From Oscillospiraceae bacterium (lineage in GTDB: Bacteria; Bacillota; Clostridia; Saccharofermentanales; Saccharofermentanaceae), in the NCBI GenBank assembly GCA_902782125.1, contig CACZMA010000001.1:124001-188000 (forward strand): a stretch of DNA of 64,000 nt. The letters are read 5' to 3'. Of the stretch, positions 41,829 to 53,600 are shown piece after piece. Each line of letters begins with the position of its first letter. Positions within the stretch are counted from its first letter, which is position 1. The notes beneath the pieces were generated by a model that was given only the letters and a program-made list of their open reading frames with translations, was not told the origin of the DNA and made no database searches. The translations under genes were made by a program, and so were the position numbers.

Positions 41829-41858
41829 ATTTTAACACTCTGTATCAACTCTAGTCAA
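41829..41858 (-). promoter_or_regulatory. rho promoter with ~112-nt leader
   Basis: -35 TTGACT (41853-41858), 18-bp spacer, -10 TAAAAT (41829-41834). The long leader leaves room for autogenous control, known for rho in other bacteria. Confidence 0.65.
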
Positions 41859-41887
41859 CACCAAATTGTAAAGGCGCCAACGGATGC

Positions 41888-43447
41888 TCAGGATGTCTTG
41901 TTGTAGTTGTATCTCTTCAGTACATTCCTGATGTCCGGAAGTGCTTCCAGGAAGACCTCAACGCACTTCGGATCGAACTGCGTGCCCTTGCCGTCTTCGA
42001 TTATCTTCAGCGCCTCATCAACAGGGAATGCAGGCTTGTACACACGTGTCGATGTAAGCGCATCGAAAACATCCGCCACAGCCATGACTCTCGCAGACAG
42101 CGGGATCTCTTCACCCTTCAGGCCTTCGGGATAACCCTTGCCGTCCCAGCGCTCGTGATGGTATGCGGCCATGTTACGTGCTTCGGTGAGATAGCTACCG
42201 CCTTCTACGGTTCTTATCGCCTTCTCGATTATCTCCTTGCCTGCTGTCGTATGAGTCTTCATGATCTCATATTCTTTGGGTGTAAGCTTGCCTGGCTTAT
42301 TGAGCACGGTATCGGATATCCTGATCTTGCCGACGTCATGGAGCGGCGCAGACTTAACTGCATACTCGATGTATTCGGGGGTGAGCTGGTCGAGATAGTA
42401 ACCCTTGCGTCTTAATCCTCTCAGGATTATATGCACATATTCGGCCGTCTTCTGGATGTGGTCACCGGTATCAGAGTCACGGTTCTCCACCATGTCTGCC
42501 ATCAGTATGATGAGACCGTCCTGCATCTTCATCACACTCTCAGAGAATTCACGGATCTCACGGTACTGGTCTGCCATCTCGGATTCCATCCTGCTTACCG
42601 TGCGGTACAGCTCACCTATCTCATTCTTCGACTTGATATCCAAAGACTTGATCTTCTCGACGCTCTTATCGAGCGCTTCCTGATCTCCGATATTCTTGAT
42701 GAAATCATTCGCAGAATCTGTCAGCGATATGATCGGATAGCTGATGAAGTATTCTGCAATGCCGACAAAGATCACGGTTATGACTGTAGTAAAGACTACT
42801 ACAAACAGAGCGATGATGCGCAGGTAGTGATCAAGGTCGCCCTGAATGTTCGTATCATTGATCTCGACGCAAAGAAGTCCGACAGGGTTACCGTTGCTGT
42901 CAAAGATCACCTTATAGCTGTTGAACATATAGCCGTAACCTGCGGAATAGCCCTGCTGGACACCGCTTACGGTACTGCCGTTCCTGACCGCACGCTGAAG
43001 GTTCAGCAGAGTCTCTTCTTCGAAGCTGCCTTCCTCGCATGCCGTGCCGAGATAAGTATAGGTACCGCCCTTGGCAAGTTCTTCGGTGGTCTTCGCATTG
43101 ATGGCATATGTAAGGGAGTTGATATCGTCGATATCTTCAAAATAGACAGCATAGAGATAATCGATATCAGAGTTCTCTTTGACTAGGTTAAGTGCCTGCC
43201 TCATCTCTTCATATTTGTCCGTCATCTCGCGGGCAGCTATCATGTCACCGAACGAATAATCCTCAGTAATGCTGTATGCATAATCAAGTACCGTAGTAAC
43301 GTACTTCTTGTAGTTCTCCTTGACGTGGTTCTCATAGAGACTGTAACCGGCAATAACGATAAAGATCGTAAGCACGATAATTACAATGGCAGAATACAGT
43401 GCCATTGCCACTTTTATGCTCAATCCCTTTTTCTTTTTAACACCCAA
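41888..43447 (-). CDS. Membrane sensor with extracytoplasmic domain and HD-GYP phosphodiesterase domain
   Basis: 519 residues, starting at TTG 43445-43447 with GGAGG 10 nt upstream. TM1 (~12-34), a ~170-residue Cache-like sensor domain (ending NSYKVIFDSNGNPVGLLCVE), TM2 (~205-230), a HAMP-like helix and a C-terminal HD-GYP domain. Catalytic motifs APLHDVGKI and HHERWDGKGYPEGLKGEE are intact. HD-GYP proteins hydrolyse cyclic-di-GMP. The signal is unknown and no GGDEF partner is in the window. Confidence 0.92.
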   Translation of the reverse strand: MGVKKKKGLSIKVAMALYSAIVIIVLTIFIVIAGYSLYENHVKENYKKYVTTVLDYAYSITEDYSFGDMIAAREMTDKYEEMRQALNLVKENSDIDYLYAVYFEDIDDINSLTYAINAKTTEELAKGGTYTYLGTACEEGSFEEETLLNLQRAVRNGSTVSGVQQGYSAGYGYMFNSYKVIFDSNGNPVGLLCVEINDTNIQGDLDHYLRIIALFVVVFTTVITVIFVGIAEYFISYPIISLTDSANDFIKNIGDQEALDKSVEKIKSLDIKSKNEIGELYRTVSRMESEMADQYREIREFSESVMKMQDGLIILMADMVENRDSDTGDHIQKTAEYVHIILRGLRRKGYYLDQLTPEYIEYAVKSAPLHDVGKIRISDTVLNKPGKLTPKEYEIMKTHTTAGKEIIEKAIRTVEGGSYLTEARNMAAYHHERWDGKGYPEGLKGEEIPLSARVMAVADVFDALTSTRVYKPAFPVDEALKIIEDGKGTQFDPKCVEVFLEALPDIRNVLKRYNYNKTS

Positions 43448-43555
43448 TTCCCGAGAACCTCCAATAATACTATTGTATCTTTTACAGTTTAATATGAAGT
43501 TAAGTTGCTTTTAAAAAACAATGAATGTGCAACAATCCACCCTGTTCGTGATATC

Positions 43556-43589
43556 AATAAAAATCCCGCCTATATTCATAGACGGGAAT
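43556..43589 (-). terminator. mreB terminator
   Basis: The stem TCCCGTCTAT-GAAT-ATAGGCGGGA on the minus strand is followed by TTTTTATTG. Confidence 0.88.
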
Positions 43590-43612
43590 AAATATTTACT
43601 GTTATCTATCGA

Positions 43613-44623
43613 TCAGTTATCGCTCAGTGCGGCGAACTTGTCCATCATGTCGAGCGCCTTACCGGTTCCGATAACTACGCAGGATACAGGATCCTGGGCA
43701 AGATATACATCGATTCCGATCCTGTTTGACAGCATGTGGTCGAGTCCGTAGAGCATCGCACCGCCGCCTGTCATAACGATACCTCTCTGTGAGATATCAG
43801 CCATGAGTTCCGGAGGTGTCCTCTCAAGAACGTTATGTACCGCTTCGAAGATCTGTGTGATAGGTTCTTCGAGAGCTTCGAGCATCTCTGTGGATGATAC
43901 CGTAACAGTTGAAGGAAGACCTGTGATGATGTTCCTTCCCTGAACGTCCAGTGTAAGCTCCTCGTCTCTCGGATATGCGCAGCCGATCTCGATCTTGAGC
44001 TTCTCTGCTGTCTTCTCACCGATGAGGATGTTATGTCTCTTCCTTACATGCTTGATGATGGCTTCGTCGAACTTGTCGCCTGCCACCTTAAGTGATGCAT
44101 CAACAACAGGCTCACAAAGTGAGATAACGGAGATATCCGTTGTACCGCCGCCGATATCAACGACCATAGAACCTGCTGCCTTGGTGATATCGATACCGGC
44201 ACCGATCGCAGCAGCGATAGGCTCTCTGATGAGGAATACATCCTTGGCACCTGCGTGACGGCATGCATTCTCTACTGCCTGCTGCTCAACGGGTGTGATT
44301 ACCGAAGGAACGCATACTACGATTGTCGGTTTGAAGTAAGAAGCTCGAAGGCCTGTGCAGACTCTGCCGATAAATGCCTTGAGCATGACTTCCGTAGCGC
44401 GGAAGTCTGAGATAACGCCTTCACGAAGAGGTCTGATGGCTTCAACGATCCCCGGAGTCCTTCCGAGCATGAGGCTCGCTGCCTCACCTACTGCAAGGAC
44501 CTTGCCTGACTTGCTGTTGATCGCAACAACTGAAGGTTCCTTGAGAACAATACCCTTACCTCTGATATATATCAGCACGCTGCTGGTGCCGAGATCGACA
44601 CCGATCTCCATGCCTAAACCCAT
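43613..44623 (-). CDS. mreB: MreB/Mbl rod-shape actin homologue
   Basis: 336 residues. The actin-like ATPase motifs are DLGTSSVLIYIRGKG (phosphate 1), VVDIGGGTTDISVISL (phosphate 2) and IVMTGGGAMLYGLDHML (adenosine). The protein polymerises under the membrane and guides cell-wall synthesis. No mreC or mreD lies nearby, which is more like the Mbl paralog of Bacillota; mreB versus mbl cannot be settled. It has its own promoter and terminator. Confidence 0.93.
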   Translation of the reverse strand: MGLGMEIGVDLGTSSVLIYIRGKGIVLKEPSVVAINSKSGKVLAVGEAASLMLGRTPGIVEAIRPLREGVISDFRATEVMLKAFIGRVCTGLRASYFKPTIVVCVPSVITPVEQQAVENACRHAGAKDVFLIREPIAAAIGAGIDITKAAGSMVVDIGGGTTDISVISLCEPVVDASLKVAGDKFDEAIIKHVRKRHNILIGEKTAEKLKIEIGCAYPRDEELTLDVQGRNIITGLPSTVTVSSTEMLEALEEPITQIFEAVHNVLERTPPELMADISQRGIVMTGGGAMLYGLDHMLSNRIGIDVYLAQDPVSCVVIGTGKALDMMDKFAALSDN

Positions 44624-44673
44624 AGTGAATCACCTCTAAATATATCGATAAATGCCATGCAGCATCTGTGTTC

Positions 44674-44703
44674 ATACTAAAACACAGTAATTATTGCATT
44701 CAA
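44674..44703 (-). promoter_or_regulatory. mreB promoter
   Basis: -35 TTGAAT (44698-44703), 18-bp spacer, -10 TAGTAT (44674-44679), ~50 bp before the mreB ATG. Confidence 0.55.
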
Positions 44704-44751
44704 TTTATCAAAAATCAATCAAATATGGGGCAAAGCTGAATGACAATATTG

Positions 44752-44780
44752 TTTCATTTTATGTGCCTCGGTGCTAAAAT
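44752..44780 (+). promoter_or_regulatory. leuS promoter
   Basis: -10 TAAAAT (44775-44780) with a weak -35 TTTCAT (44752-44757) at 17 bp. The leader is only ~30 nt, so no T-box precedes leuS. Confidence 0.45.
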
Positions 44781-44815
44781 TAGTTGTTTATAACAAGTAA
44801 TAAGGAGCATAACCT

Positions 44816-47290
44816 ATGAGTTATTCAAAAGAGACCGACGGTAAGTGGCAGAAGAAATGGGCTGAGACCGGACTCTACAAGTACGATCCCAACGCTGAAG
44901 GCAAGAAGCTGTACTGCCTTGAGATGTTTTCGTATCCTTCAGGTGCCAAGCTTCACCTCGGTCACTGGTATAACTATTCCCTCACCGATTCATGGTCAAG
45001 AATGAAGAGAATGCAGGGATACAACGTTTTCCATCCGATGGGCTTCGACTCTTTCGGACTTCCCGCAGAGAACTATGCGATCAAGACAGGCATCCACCCC
45101 AAGGATTCCACGCTCAAGAACATAGACACCATGGAACAGCAGCTCCGTGCCATGGGCACCACGGTCGACTGGGACTATGAGATCAAGACCTGCATGCCCG
45201 ACTACTACAAGTGGAACCAGTGGTTCTTCATCGAACTGTACAAGAAGGGTCTGGCATACAGGAAGAACGCACCCGTTAACTGGTGTCCTTCATGCAAGAC
45301 CGTTCTTGCCAACGAGCAGGTCGTTGACGGCGCCTGCGAGAGATGCGGCAGCGAAGTCGTACGTAAGAACATGACACAGTGGTTCTTCAAGATCACTGAT
45401 TATGCACAGGAACTCCTGGATGACCTTCCGAAGCTCGACTGGCCCGAGAAGACCAAGAAGCTCCAGACCAACTGGATCGGAAGATCAGAAGGCGCTCAGG
45501 TTGCACTCTATGTCGAGAAGGACGGCAAGCGTCTCGAGAACGAAGACGGCACTCCCGTTAAGCTCGAAGTATTCACTACCCGTGTAGACACCTTCATGGG
45601 TATCACATATGTCGTAATCGCACCTGAGTCAGAGCTCTGTGAGAAGCTTACGACTGACGATTGCAGAGAAGCAGTCGAAGAGTACAAGAAGGCAACAGCC
45701 AAGGTCTCCGAGATCGAGCGTATGTCCACGACACGTGAGAAGACCGGCGTCTTCACCGGCGCTTATGCCATCCACCCCCTGAACGGACGTAAGGTTCCGA
45801 TCTGGGCTGCGGATTATGTTGTTGCAGGCTACGGTACGGGTGTTGTCATGGCAGTTCCTTCGCACGATGAGAGAGACTTTGATTTCGCGCACAAGTACGG
45901 CCTCGATATCATCCGCGTTATCCAGTCCGAGAAGAGCGTGGACGATGAGCTCCCCTACTGCGAGAAGAAGGGTTACCTCACAAACTCCGGCGAGTTCGAC
46001 GGCATGGAGATGCACGATGCTCAGAAGGCAATCGTCGCTAAGCTTGCCGAGATGGACATGGGTAAGTGGAAGGTCAACTTCCGTCTGAGAGACTGGCTCA
46101 TCTCACGTCAGCGTTACTGGGGTACGCCTATCCCGATGATCCACTGCCCGAAGTGCGGCGTGGTTCCCGTTCCGGAAGACCAGCTCCCCGTTGAGCTCCC
46201 CTACGATGTCGAGTTCACACCCGACGGTGAGAGCCCGCTTGCTAAGTGCGAGTCCTTCATGAACTGCAAGTGCCCCGAGTGCGGCGGCGATGCGAGAAGA
46301 GATCCCGATACGATGGATACTTTCGTCGATTCTTCCTGGTACCAGTTCAGATACTGCGACAACAAGAACGAATCAGAGATGTTCAGCCGCGAGAAGATCG
46401 ACAAGCTCTGCCCTGTCGACAAGTACGTAGGCGGCGCCGAGCACGCATGCATGCACCTGCTCTATGCAAGGTTCTTCACAAAGGCCATGCGCGATATGGG
46501 CCTGCTGGACTTCGACGAACCTTTCACGAGCCTCGTACACCAGGGTGTAATCCTCGGTTCCGACGGACAGAAGATGAGTAAGTCCAAGGGCAACACTGTA
46601 GCTCCCGACGAGTATATCGACAAGTACGGTTCAGACGTATTCAGGACATATCTTGCTTTCGGCTTCGCATACACCGAGGGCGGTCCCTGGTCTGATTCCG
46701 GACTCCAGGCAATCGTCAAGTTCTTCAGAAGGATCGAGGCTATGATCCCTGATGCTGCAAAGGCTGCTTCAGGCGTTCCCGCAGATCTTACCAAGGACGA
46801 CAAGGAACTCAACTACGCCATCAACTACACGATCAAGAGCGCTACGAACGATATCGAGAGATTCCAGTTCAACACTCCTGTCGCAAGACTCATGGAGCTG
46901 CTCAACGCCATCTCCAAGTATCAGCAGACGGAAGGCGCTAAGCCTGAGCTCTACCGCAAGGCCGTAGAGACACTGCTCCTCGTACTCGCTCCGTTCGCGC
47001 CTCACTTCACCGAGGAACTCTGGTGTGATGCTCTCGGCAACGGGTATTCCATCTTCAACCAGAAGTGGCCCGAGTGCGACGAGTCCGCTCTCGTTAAGGA
47101 CGAGATCGAGATCGCTGTCCAGATCAACGGCAAGGTTCAGTTCAAGGTCAACATCCCTGCAACTGCCGACCAGGATGCAGTCGAAGCCATCGTAAAGGCA
47201 GACTCAAGACTCGAGGGCGCTCTCGCAGGAAGAAACATCGTGAAGTTCATCTACGTTAAGGGACGTCTCGCAAACATCGTTGCAAAGTGA
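44816..47290 (+). CDS. leuS: Leucyl-tRNA synthetase
   Basis: 824 residues of the bacterial class I LeuRS. HIGH-type motif HLGH lies in [15 protein letters not shown] (~41-55). The CP1 editing domain is at ~220-420. KMSKS is in [13 protein letters not shown] (~580-592). The C-terminal anticodon domain is complete (ending [10 protein letters not shown]). AAGGAG sits 9 nt before the ATG. It stands alone and ends in a clear terminator. Confidence 0.98.
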   Translation: MSYSKETDGKWQKKWAETGLYKYDPNAEGKKLYCLEMFSYPSGAKLHLGHWYNYSLTDSWSRMKRMQGYNVFHPMGFDSFGLPAENYAIKTGIHPKDSTLKNIDTMEQQLRAMGTTVDWDYEIKTCMPDYYKWNQWFFIELYKKGLAYRKNAPVNWCPSCKTVLANEQVVDGACERCGSEVVRKNMTQWFFKITDYAQELLDDLPKLDWPEKTKKLQTNWIGRSEGAQVALYVEKDGKRLENEDGTPVKLEVFTTRVDTFMGITYVVIAPESELCEKLTTDDCREAVEEYKKATAKVSEIERMSTTREKTGVFTGAYAIHPLNGRKVPIWAADYVVAGYGTGVVMAVPSHDERDFDFAHKYGLDIIRVIQSEKSVDDELPYCEKKGYLTNSGEFDGMEMHDAQKAIVAKLAEMDMGKWKVNFRLRDWLISRQRYWGTPIPMIHCPKCGVVPVPEDQLPVELPYDVEFTPDGESPLAKCESFMNCKCPECGGDARRDPDTMDTFVDSSWYQFRYCDNKNESEMFSREKIDKLCPVDKYVGGAEHACMHLLYARFFTKAMRDMGLLDFDEPFTSLVHQGVILGSDGQKMSKSKGNTVAPDEYIDKYGSDVFRTYLAFGFAYTEGGPWSDSGLQAIVKFFRRIEAMIPDAAKAASGVPADLTKDDKELNYAINYTIKSATNDIERFQFNTPVARLMELLNAISKYQQTEGAKPELYRKAVETLLLVLAPFAPHFTEELWCDALGNGYSIFNQKWPECDESALVKDEIEIAVQINGKVQFKVNIPATADQDAVEAIVKADSRLEGALAGRNIVKFIYVKGRLANIVAK

Positions 47291-47310
47291 TCCCGGTAAG
47301 AGCATAAGCA

Positions 47311-47338
47311 AGGCCGTCGGTATATCCGGCGGCCTTTT
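47311..47338 (+). terminator. leuS terminator
   Basis: The stem GGCCGTCGG-TATAT-CCGGCGGCC is followed by TTTTTG. Confidence 0.9.
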
Positions 47339-47341
47339 TGA

Positions 47342-48484
47342 TTATCTGTTGTCGTTATGCGTTATGTTCGCGACGAGCCCCAGCATGTTCCCGCTGTCTT
47401 TCATCGCATTGAAGTTGACGAAGAACATCTTGACCAGCGCCCTTACCTTCTCGCCGGAATCGTTACGTATCTGACGCATGCGAACGATCATGGACCTGGT
47501 GCCTCTCACGCCGACCTTTGTCATGGCACTCAGCGTCTCACATCCGGACGCCTCGAAAACAGAGAACAATTCATCCACGAACACCTTCCTGTCATCCATG
47601 CTCATTCCGTTAAGCCAGATGGTCATCGACTCATCGAACGCATCGCTGATATTGTCCGTCGAGCTGCAAGTCTCAAAGGTCTTCCCTTCAAGCTGCCACG
47701 AGAGCGGATCGTGCTGCATGATGCCCTGTTCATTACTTCTTACTATAACCGGTACGACCGCGTTCGTAAGAAGCCTTCCGACTATTGATGTCTGGGGTAT
47801 GAACTTCTTGATTCGCGGCTTGATACTCTTGAACTGTTCGGTCAGCATTATTTCCTTGTTGTATCCGAAGCCCGGGCCGTCAAAACTGTAGATATTGATT
47901 ATCCTGTCGGCAAACTTGTCATTTGCCACGGATGCGGCATATATGGCCAGATGACCGCCCTTGGAATGTCCGCCCACACGGAGCTTGCCGAGCTTGCCGG
48001 CCATTGCCTTGTGCAGATAGGTTACGGCTTCCGTCTCGGCAGGTACCGTCATGTAGCTCAGGTTGAAGTCCTCTTTCCAGCCGACGATCTTGTCATCCGT
48101 CCCCCTGTAAGAGAAGAACGACACGCCGTCAGAAGTATCGATCTCGACCGCTGAGAACTGAATCTCTCTGCCGACATCAGAGTCGTCTACATAGTTCAGG
48201 AGATAAGCTCCGCCGAATCTGGCCGACCCGGCGAGACCTCTGAGAAGCGCGGGACCGTAACTTATGAATTCCTTACTGACCTCACGATCTGCGTCCGGGT
48301 GAAGTTCAAAGAACTTCTCTGCCGCATCCTTCAGCTTGATCTTGCCTCCTCCGAACGTCGGAACAACTTCCGAGAAGTCCACATAAGACAGCGTTGCAAG
48401 CAGCAGCGCATCAATATCGTTGAAGGGGTCCTGTTCCAGCGTGAGATCGCCACGCCATGTAAGATAGTCAAGAAAATTACTCAT
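47342..48484 (-). CDS. DUF2974 lipase-like alpha/beta hydrolase
   Basis: 380 residues. The nucleophile elbow GHSKGGHLAIYAAS (~168-181) matches the GxSxGG form of the Mbeg1/DUF2974 family; the rest of the alpha/beta-hydrolase core surrounds it (FDGPGFGYNKEIM). No signal peptide, so it is likely cytoplasmic. The natural substrate is unknown. It converges with leuS and shares the short gap with its terminator. Confidence 0.88.
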   Translation of the reverse strand: MSNFLDYLTWRGDLTLEQDPFNDIDALLLATLSYVDFSEVVPTFGGGKIKLKDAAEKFFELHPDADREVSKEFISYGPALLRGLAGSARFGGAYLLNYVDDSDVGREIQFSAVEIDTSDGVSFFSYRGTDDKIVGWKEDFNLSYMTVPAETEAVTYLHKAMAGKLGKLRVGGHSKGGHLAIYAASVANDKFADRIINIYSFDGPGFGYNKEIMLTEQFKSIKPRIKKFIPQTSIVGRLLTNAVVPVIVRSNEQGIMQHDPLSWQLEGKTFETCSSTDNISDAFDESMTIWLNGMSMDDRKVFVDELFSVFEASGCETLSAMTKVGVRGTRSMIVRMRQIRNDSGEKVRALVKMFFVNFNAMKDSGNMLGLVANITHNDNR

Positions 48485-48581
48485 AAGATGATTATAAACC
48501 TCTATGGGGAAAATGCACGTTTGTTACTACAGATGTACTGCTATGCGGTACAAGCGTAGTGCTTTTCGGGCATTCACGGGC

Positions 48582-48612
48582 AAAAAAAGAGGGCGCCGGC
48601 AAGGCACCCCCT
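48582..48612 (-). terminator. pgi terminator
   Basis: The stem AGGGGGTGCC / GGCGCCCTCT on the minus strand is followed by seven T. Confidence 0.9.
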
Positions 48613-48636
48613 GTTTTGATCTTAGTTCTGCCGATA

Positions 48637-49986
48637 TCAGCCGTTGAGTCTTGCCTCGAGCTCAGCCTTCTGATCTTCGTAGCCGGGCTTGCCGAGAAGA
48701 GCGAACATGTTCTTCTTGTAAGCCTCAACGCCGGGCTGGTTGAAGGGGTTGACTGCGAGGAGATAGCCGGAGATGCCGCATGCCTTCTCGAAGAAGTAGA
48801 TGAGCTCACCGAGAGAATATGCATTCTGCTCGGGCATGTGGATCATGAGGTTCGGAACGCCGCCGTCAACGTGAGCGAGGATTGTGCCCTGCATTGCCTT
48901 CATGTTGACTTCGTTCATATCCTTGCCGGACAGGAAGTTGAGACCGTCGAGGTTCTCGGGATCGTTCGGGATCTTGAAGCCCTTGCGGGGATTGTCGATC
49001 TGTACGACTGTCTCATACATGATCCTCGCGCCGTCCTGGATGAACTGGCCCATGGAGTGAAGGTCTGTTGTATTGTCTACGCCTGCCGGGAAGATACCTC
49101 TTCTGTCCTTACCCTCGGACTCGCCGTAAAGCTGCTTCCACCACTCTGTCATATAGTGGAAGGAAGGCTCGTAGTTGACCATGACCTCTGTGGAATAACC
49201 GGATCTGAGCAGGCAGTTACGTACTGCTGCGTACTGGTAGCAGGGGTTCTCTGCGAAGGGGAGCTTCTTGTATGCCTTGGAAGCATCTCTTGCGCCCTTC
49301 ATGAGTTCTCTGATATCGATGCCTGCAACTGCGATGGGAAGAAGTCCTACTGCAGTAAGAACGGAGAATCTGCCTCCGACATCATCAGGTACTACGAAAG
49401 ACTCATAGCCTTCCTTGTCAGCGAGACCCTTAAGAGCTCCTCTTGCCTTGTCTGTTGTGGCATAGATCCTTGCCTTAGCTTCTTCCTTGCCGTACTTTTT
49501 CTCCATGTAAGCGCGGAGGATACGGAAAGCGATCGCAGGCTCTGTTGTCGTACCGGACTTGGAGATGATGTTCAGCGAGATGTTCTTGCCCTCGATGATC
49601 TCCATCAGGTCTGCAAGATATGTAGCGCTGATAGAGTTACCGCAGAACAGGATCATCGGGCTCTTCCTGAGCTTCTTGGAAGCTGCGGAAGCGAATGAAT
49701 GTCCGAGGAGTTCGATAACGGCTCTTGCACCGAGGTAGGAACCGCCGATACCTATAACGATAAGGATGTCAGAATCTCTTCTGATCTTCTGCGCTGCCTT
49801 CTGGATGCGGGAGAATTCCTCCTTGTCATACTTGGAAGGAAGATCGAGCCAGCCGAGGAAATCATTGCCGGGGCCGTTCTTCTTGTGGAGCATGTCGGAA
49901 GCCGTCTTGATCTGGGGCTCCATTCTGTCGACTGCTTCCTGTCCGCCGATAAACTTAAGCGCATTCTGATAATCAAAAGTAATCAT
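48637..49986 (-). CDS. pgi: Glucose-6-phosphate isomerase
   Basis: 449 residues from ATG 49984-49986, which has AAGGAGAGG upstream; a longer upstream frame has no support. It interconverts glucose-6-phosphate and fructose-6-phosphate. Motifs: [17 protein letters not shown] (~74-90) and [17 protein letters not shown] (~138-154), with the conserved Lys and Glu of the active site further on. It stands alone. Confidence 0.96.
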   Translation of the reverse strand: MITFDYQNALKFIGGQEAVDRMEPQIKTASDMLHKKNGPGNDFLGWLDLPSKYDKEEFSRIQKAAQKIRRDSDILIVIGIGGSYLGARAVIELLGHSFASAASKKLRKSPMILFCGNSISATYLADLMEIIEGKNISLNIISKSGTTTEPAIAFRILRAYMEKKYGKEEAKARIYATTDKARGALKGLADKEGYESFVVPDDVGGRFSVLTAVGLLPIAVAGIDIRELMKGARDASKAYKKLPFAENPCYQYAAVRNCLLRSGYSTEVMVNYEPSFHYMTEWWKQLYGESEGKDRRGIFPAGVDNTTDLHSMGQFIQDGARIMYETVVQIDNPRKGFKIPNDPENLDGLNFLSGKDMNEVNMKAMQGTILAHVDGGVPNLMIHMPEQNAYSLGELIYFFEKACGISGYLLAVNPFNQPGVEAYKKNMFALLGKPGYEDQKAELEARLNG

Positions 49987-50088
49987 ATAACCTCTCCTTG
50001 TATATGTATTTCCAAAACATACAGAGTATATCACCCGAAGTGCCGATTATGTACCCCGTTTTTGCCTTTCTTCGCATAAAAAAAAGGG

Positions 50089-50094
50089 TATAAT
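50089..50094 (+). promoter_or_regulatory. -10 element giving a leaderless DUF4364 mRNA
   Basis: TATAAT ends 7 bp before the ATG, so transcription should begin at or one base before the start codon. There is no Shine-Dalgarno sequence. The -35 is weak. Confidence 0.5.
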
Positions 50095-50101
50095 CTAACA
50101 C

Positions 50102-50635
50102 ATGGCTGATATTTCTATCGCAGAGGCGAAAATCTACATCCTATACCTGGTCAGAGCAGTCCCCGGCATTAGCTTTCACATGCTCGAGGAGAACTCGGCG
50201 GACTCTCTTTACATGAACTATTTTACGTTCAACCAGGCCTATGACGAGCTTACTGCGGGCAATCTCATCGACAAGCACTACGAGATGAACGGCATAACCG
50301 ATGCTCTCGGCGGAACGGAGACTCTTACCATCACCAACGGCGGAAGCGCCATGCTCGACGAGGTCCTCCCTGCCGTAAGACAGCCTCTTATCGAGCACCT
50401 CGAGCTCGTATCCAGGAAGCTTACCGACCTCATGAACAGGAAGATCAGCGTAACTGCAGAACTTGCCAGGGAATCTGACGGCAGGTTCAGGGTGACGTTG
50501 TTTTCTGACAAGGAGGGCAAGTCTTTCCGCGCTTCGTTCCTTTGCGAGAGCGAGGCGGAAGCAAGGAAGCTCTGCGATGCATGGAAAAGCGGCGAAGACA
50601 AGGCCGTTAATGCATTCTTCTCAGCGCTTGGCTGA
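50102..50635 (+). CDS. DUF4364 family protein
   Basis: 177 residues. N-terminal winged-helix-like start (SIAEAKIYILYLVRAVPGIS) and ITNGGSAMLDEVLPAVR in the middle. This family occurs in Clostridia and is thought to be regulatory, but its role is unknown. No ribosome site is visible and the -10 lies directly before ATG, which suggests leaderless translation. Its stop abuts the stop of the giant exoprotein gene (convergent). Confidence 0.85.
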   Translation: MADISIAEAKIYILYLVRAVPGISFHMLEENSADSLYMNYFTFNQAYDELTAGNLIDKHYEMNGITDALGGTETLTITNGGSAMLDEVLPAVRQPLIEHLELVSRKLTDLMNRKISVTAELARESDGRFRVTLFSDKEGKSFRASFLCESEAEARKLCDAWKSGEDKAVNAFFSALG

Positions 50636-53600
50636 TCATTCGGATACAGGAGAATCGATCGTAACTACTATGAACTCGCCCGGCTGGAGCGTGTATCTCA
50701 TTGATTTCATGGCATAGTTCCTGGTAGTCAGCAGCTGTCCGGTCGAAGAATATCTGTCGACTGTGGCGCCCGTACCGAGGAACGCTGATACGCTCAGAAG
50801 GAAGTTCTGCTGCGTATCGGAAGGATTGGCCACGACGATGTAGTTGCAGCCGTTGCCGGAATAAGCGCTCCATACGCATCCGAGAGAGAGGAGCTGCACG
50901 GATTCAGTGGAAGCAGCATCGAGAGGCTCGGATGCCTCGACATATACTTCACGCATGTCCTTGCAGCAGTTGACCACCTTGACTGAAGACAGAATGGTCC
51001 CGGCGTATTCCGGATCTTCAAAGACTCCGTCTCCCCCGTACATGGAAGGAACGAAGCTCGAATCAAGGTCAACTGCGGTGGTCGTGATGAAATCGGCATC
51101 GTCGTTGATCAGGAGCGATATGAACTCACCCGCATTGATGGACTTGCTGCATGACAGGCTCGAGATGTATTCGCCTCCGAAGGACGAAGACGTCACATGC
51201 GGCGAGTTATACTGGGCAACGCCGAGCGAGCTTAAGATATTCTCGAGAGAAGATGCCTCGGGGTCTGCGAACTCAAGATTCATACCTATCGCGTGGCAGT
51301 CGGCGCCCGAGATCATGGTGCCTCCGGAATACTCCATACCATCCAGGAAGATGATCTTGTCCTTGACGTCTGAATAGTATTCGGAACCTGCGAACATTGC
51401 CATGACGCAGTCGACATAGGAAGCCTTCTGCGTATCGCTGGCAAAGCAGTTCTCGCTGTCGTTGATCTCTATGAGTATCTTGTCGAACTGTCTGCTCCAG
51501 GGAAGCGCTGTTCCGTTGTCGATCCTCTTGCCGCCGTACTCCGAAGAGACGGATCCGCAGAGGTATTCGAGGAAATTGTCGATGTCGCTCTGGGATGCAG
51601 CAGAACCTATTACGAACCACGGTGTGGCCTGGCAGGAACTGACGAGCCTCAAGCTCTCCTCCAGGGAATTGCAGGCAGACACTCTTACCTGTCCGCCGTA
51701 CTCTGAAGATATGAGCTGAACTGATACGGAATCTTCACTCATGCCGAAGAAAGCATTGCGGCAGAATCCGCTCGAACCGAGGTTCAGGTTATCGAGCCTA
51801 ACGACGGACAGGCCGCTGTCGGACAGTCTCGTCTGGTAATACTGCGGAATACCCGAAGCTGCATATTCGTCGGGACCCAGATAGATCTCGTCGATCAGCA
51901 CCGAATAAGCACCGTCAACAGAGATGCTGAACCTTATGCTGTCATCTGCCGTCATGCTGTCGGTAACGGCGAAGACGAAGCTGTATTCGTTGAAGTTCTC
52001 TTTGAGGTCATTGATGACAAAGCCCTGCGTTCCGAAGGTATCACCGTAGACCCATACCTTAATGCTCGCATTCTCGTTATAGCTCATGGCGGACAGGCTT
52101 ATGCGGTAGAAGGTATCATCCGCAAAGCAGTCGGATGAAGTGCCGTTGAGCTTCTGAGACATCACATGAACGCCTTCGGTCTCGCCCGTGAGCATCGCAC
52201 ACAGCCCCTTGCCGTCAGATCTCTGGCAGGTAACGAGAGAAGTACCGGCTCCCGAGCAGCTCCAGTCGCTGTAGGAAGATGCTTTCCATGTGCCGTCTTC
52301 ACTGACGGAATAAACTGCGGCAGGTGCCTGTCCGTTCTCTACGATGCAGATATCACCGCTGATTATCGCATCTTCGGGGATCGAGCCCTCCATGGACAGA
52401 CCCGAGAGGATCGCCGCACGGTAGAGCTTGCCTGCAGAAGAATAGATTATGCGGTCTCCGGAGATACCGTAGATCGTATCGACGACGACATTCTCGCCTG
52501 TAAATACGGTGCTCTCATCCTTATCCGCATAGATGGCGGTGCAAACGCCCTTGTCCGACACGAGTATTATCTTGCCGGAATCGGATGCGCTTACAGACTT
52601 GTATGTATTGCCGTCTTCCCTGCATGCATCAAGGAGCGTTACGGCCATGTCAGCTTCGGTATCTATCACGGCGATCTCACCGTCATCTCTCAGAATATAG
52701 AAGCAGCTGCCCCGGGCGCTGATGCCGTTGACCGTCATGTCCGCAAGGGACTCATCCTCGACTGCGGTGTAGATAAGGCCGTTGCCGGAGTAATATACGT
52801 TGCCCTTAGTGTCTGTTGCGATGAATCCCGCCTCGGACGCATCGAAAAAGGCTATTTTCCCTTCTGCCGGTATCTGCGTCTCTGTAACGATGCCGTCTGT
52901 TACCGTGAGCACCGTTCCGTCCTTATATGCTGCGGCAAACACCTCGCCGGAAGAAGCCGTCACGGGGCTCTCGCCACGCACATCAAGGTCCGCACCGGAA
53001 GAGAGCAGACTGAAATTCCTTCCGTCTGCAGCGTAATAGATATTGCCCTGCGTTCCGGCCGCATAGACGCCGTCATCAGTCGCTTCGATACCTGCGATAA
53101 GCTCGCTGCCGGAAGTCTCCAGCGCAGCTTCCTGCGCATCGGAACCGATGTTGCAGATGACATTGCCGTCTTCGGTAAGGGCCGTATAGGAATTGTTGTA
53201 GCTTATGACGTCCAGGATCTTAACACCTGCGATAAGGCCTTCTGCGTCTTCGAGCAGTTCGATCGAACTGAGCCTTGCAGGTTCATATCCCGTGCAGGTA
53301 CCCGTATATCTCTCGGTCATCGTGCCATTCTCATCTATGGACAGGATCCTGACAAGGTCGCCTGCCATCTCATCGCCTTCTATGCCCTGCGCCTCGATGG
53401 CTTCGGGTTCGAGGTAGATGGCGCCGCCGTCAACGGAAGCTACGACGAACGTCAGATAATCAGACGACATCTCAAAGGAAGGATCCGAGATCAGATTGAC
53501 ATTCGGAACAGCCTTCAGATTAACTCCCGCGCCTCCGAAAGTATTATCCGCATCAACAGACGTTGCTCTTAAAGTAACGAGCTCCGTACGGTAGCTGAAG

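Noticed and set aside
44640..44815. T-box leader before leuS
   Set aside because: The leader is only about 30 nt and has no AGGGTGG-type core or terminator.
52166..53572. Long open frame on the plus strand (about 468 codons)
   Set aside because: It is antisense to the giant exoprotein gene, with Cys/Arg/Ile-rich composition typical of shadow frames.
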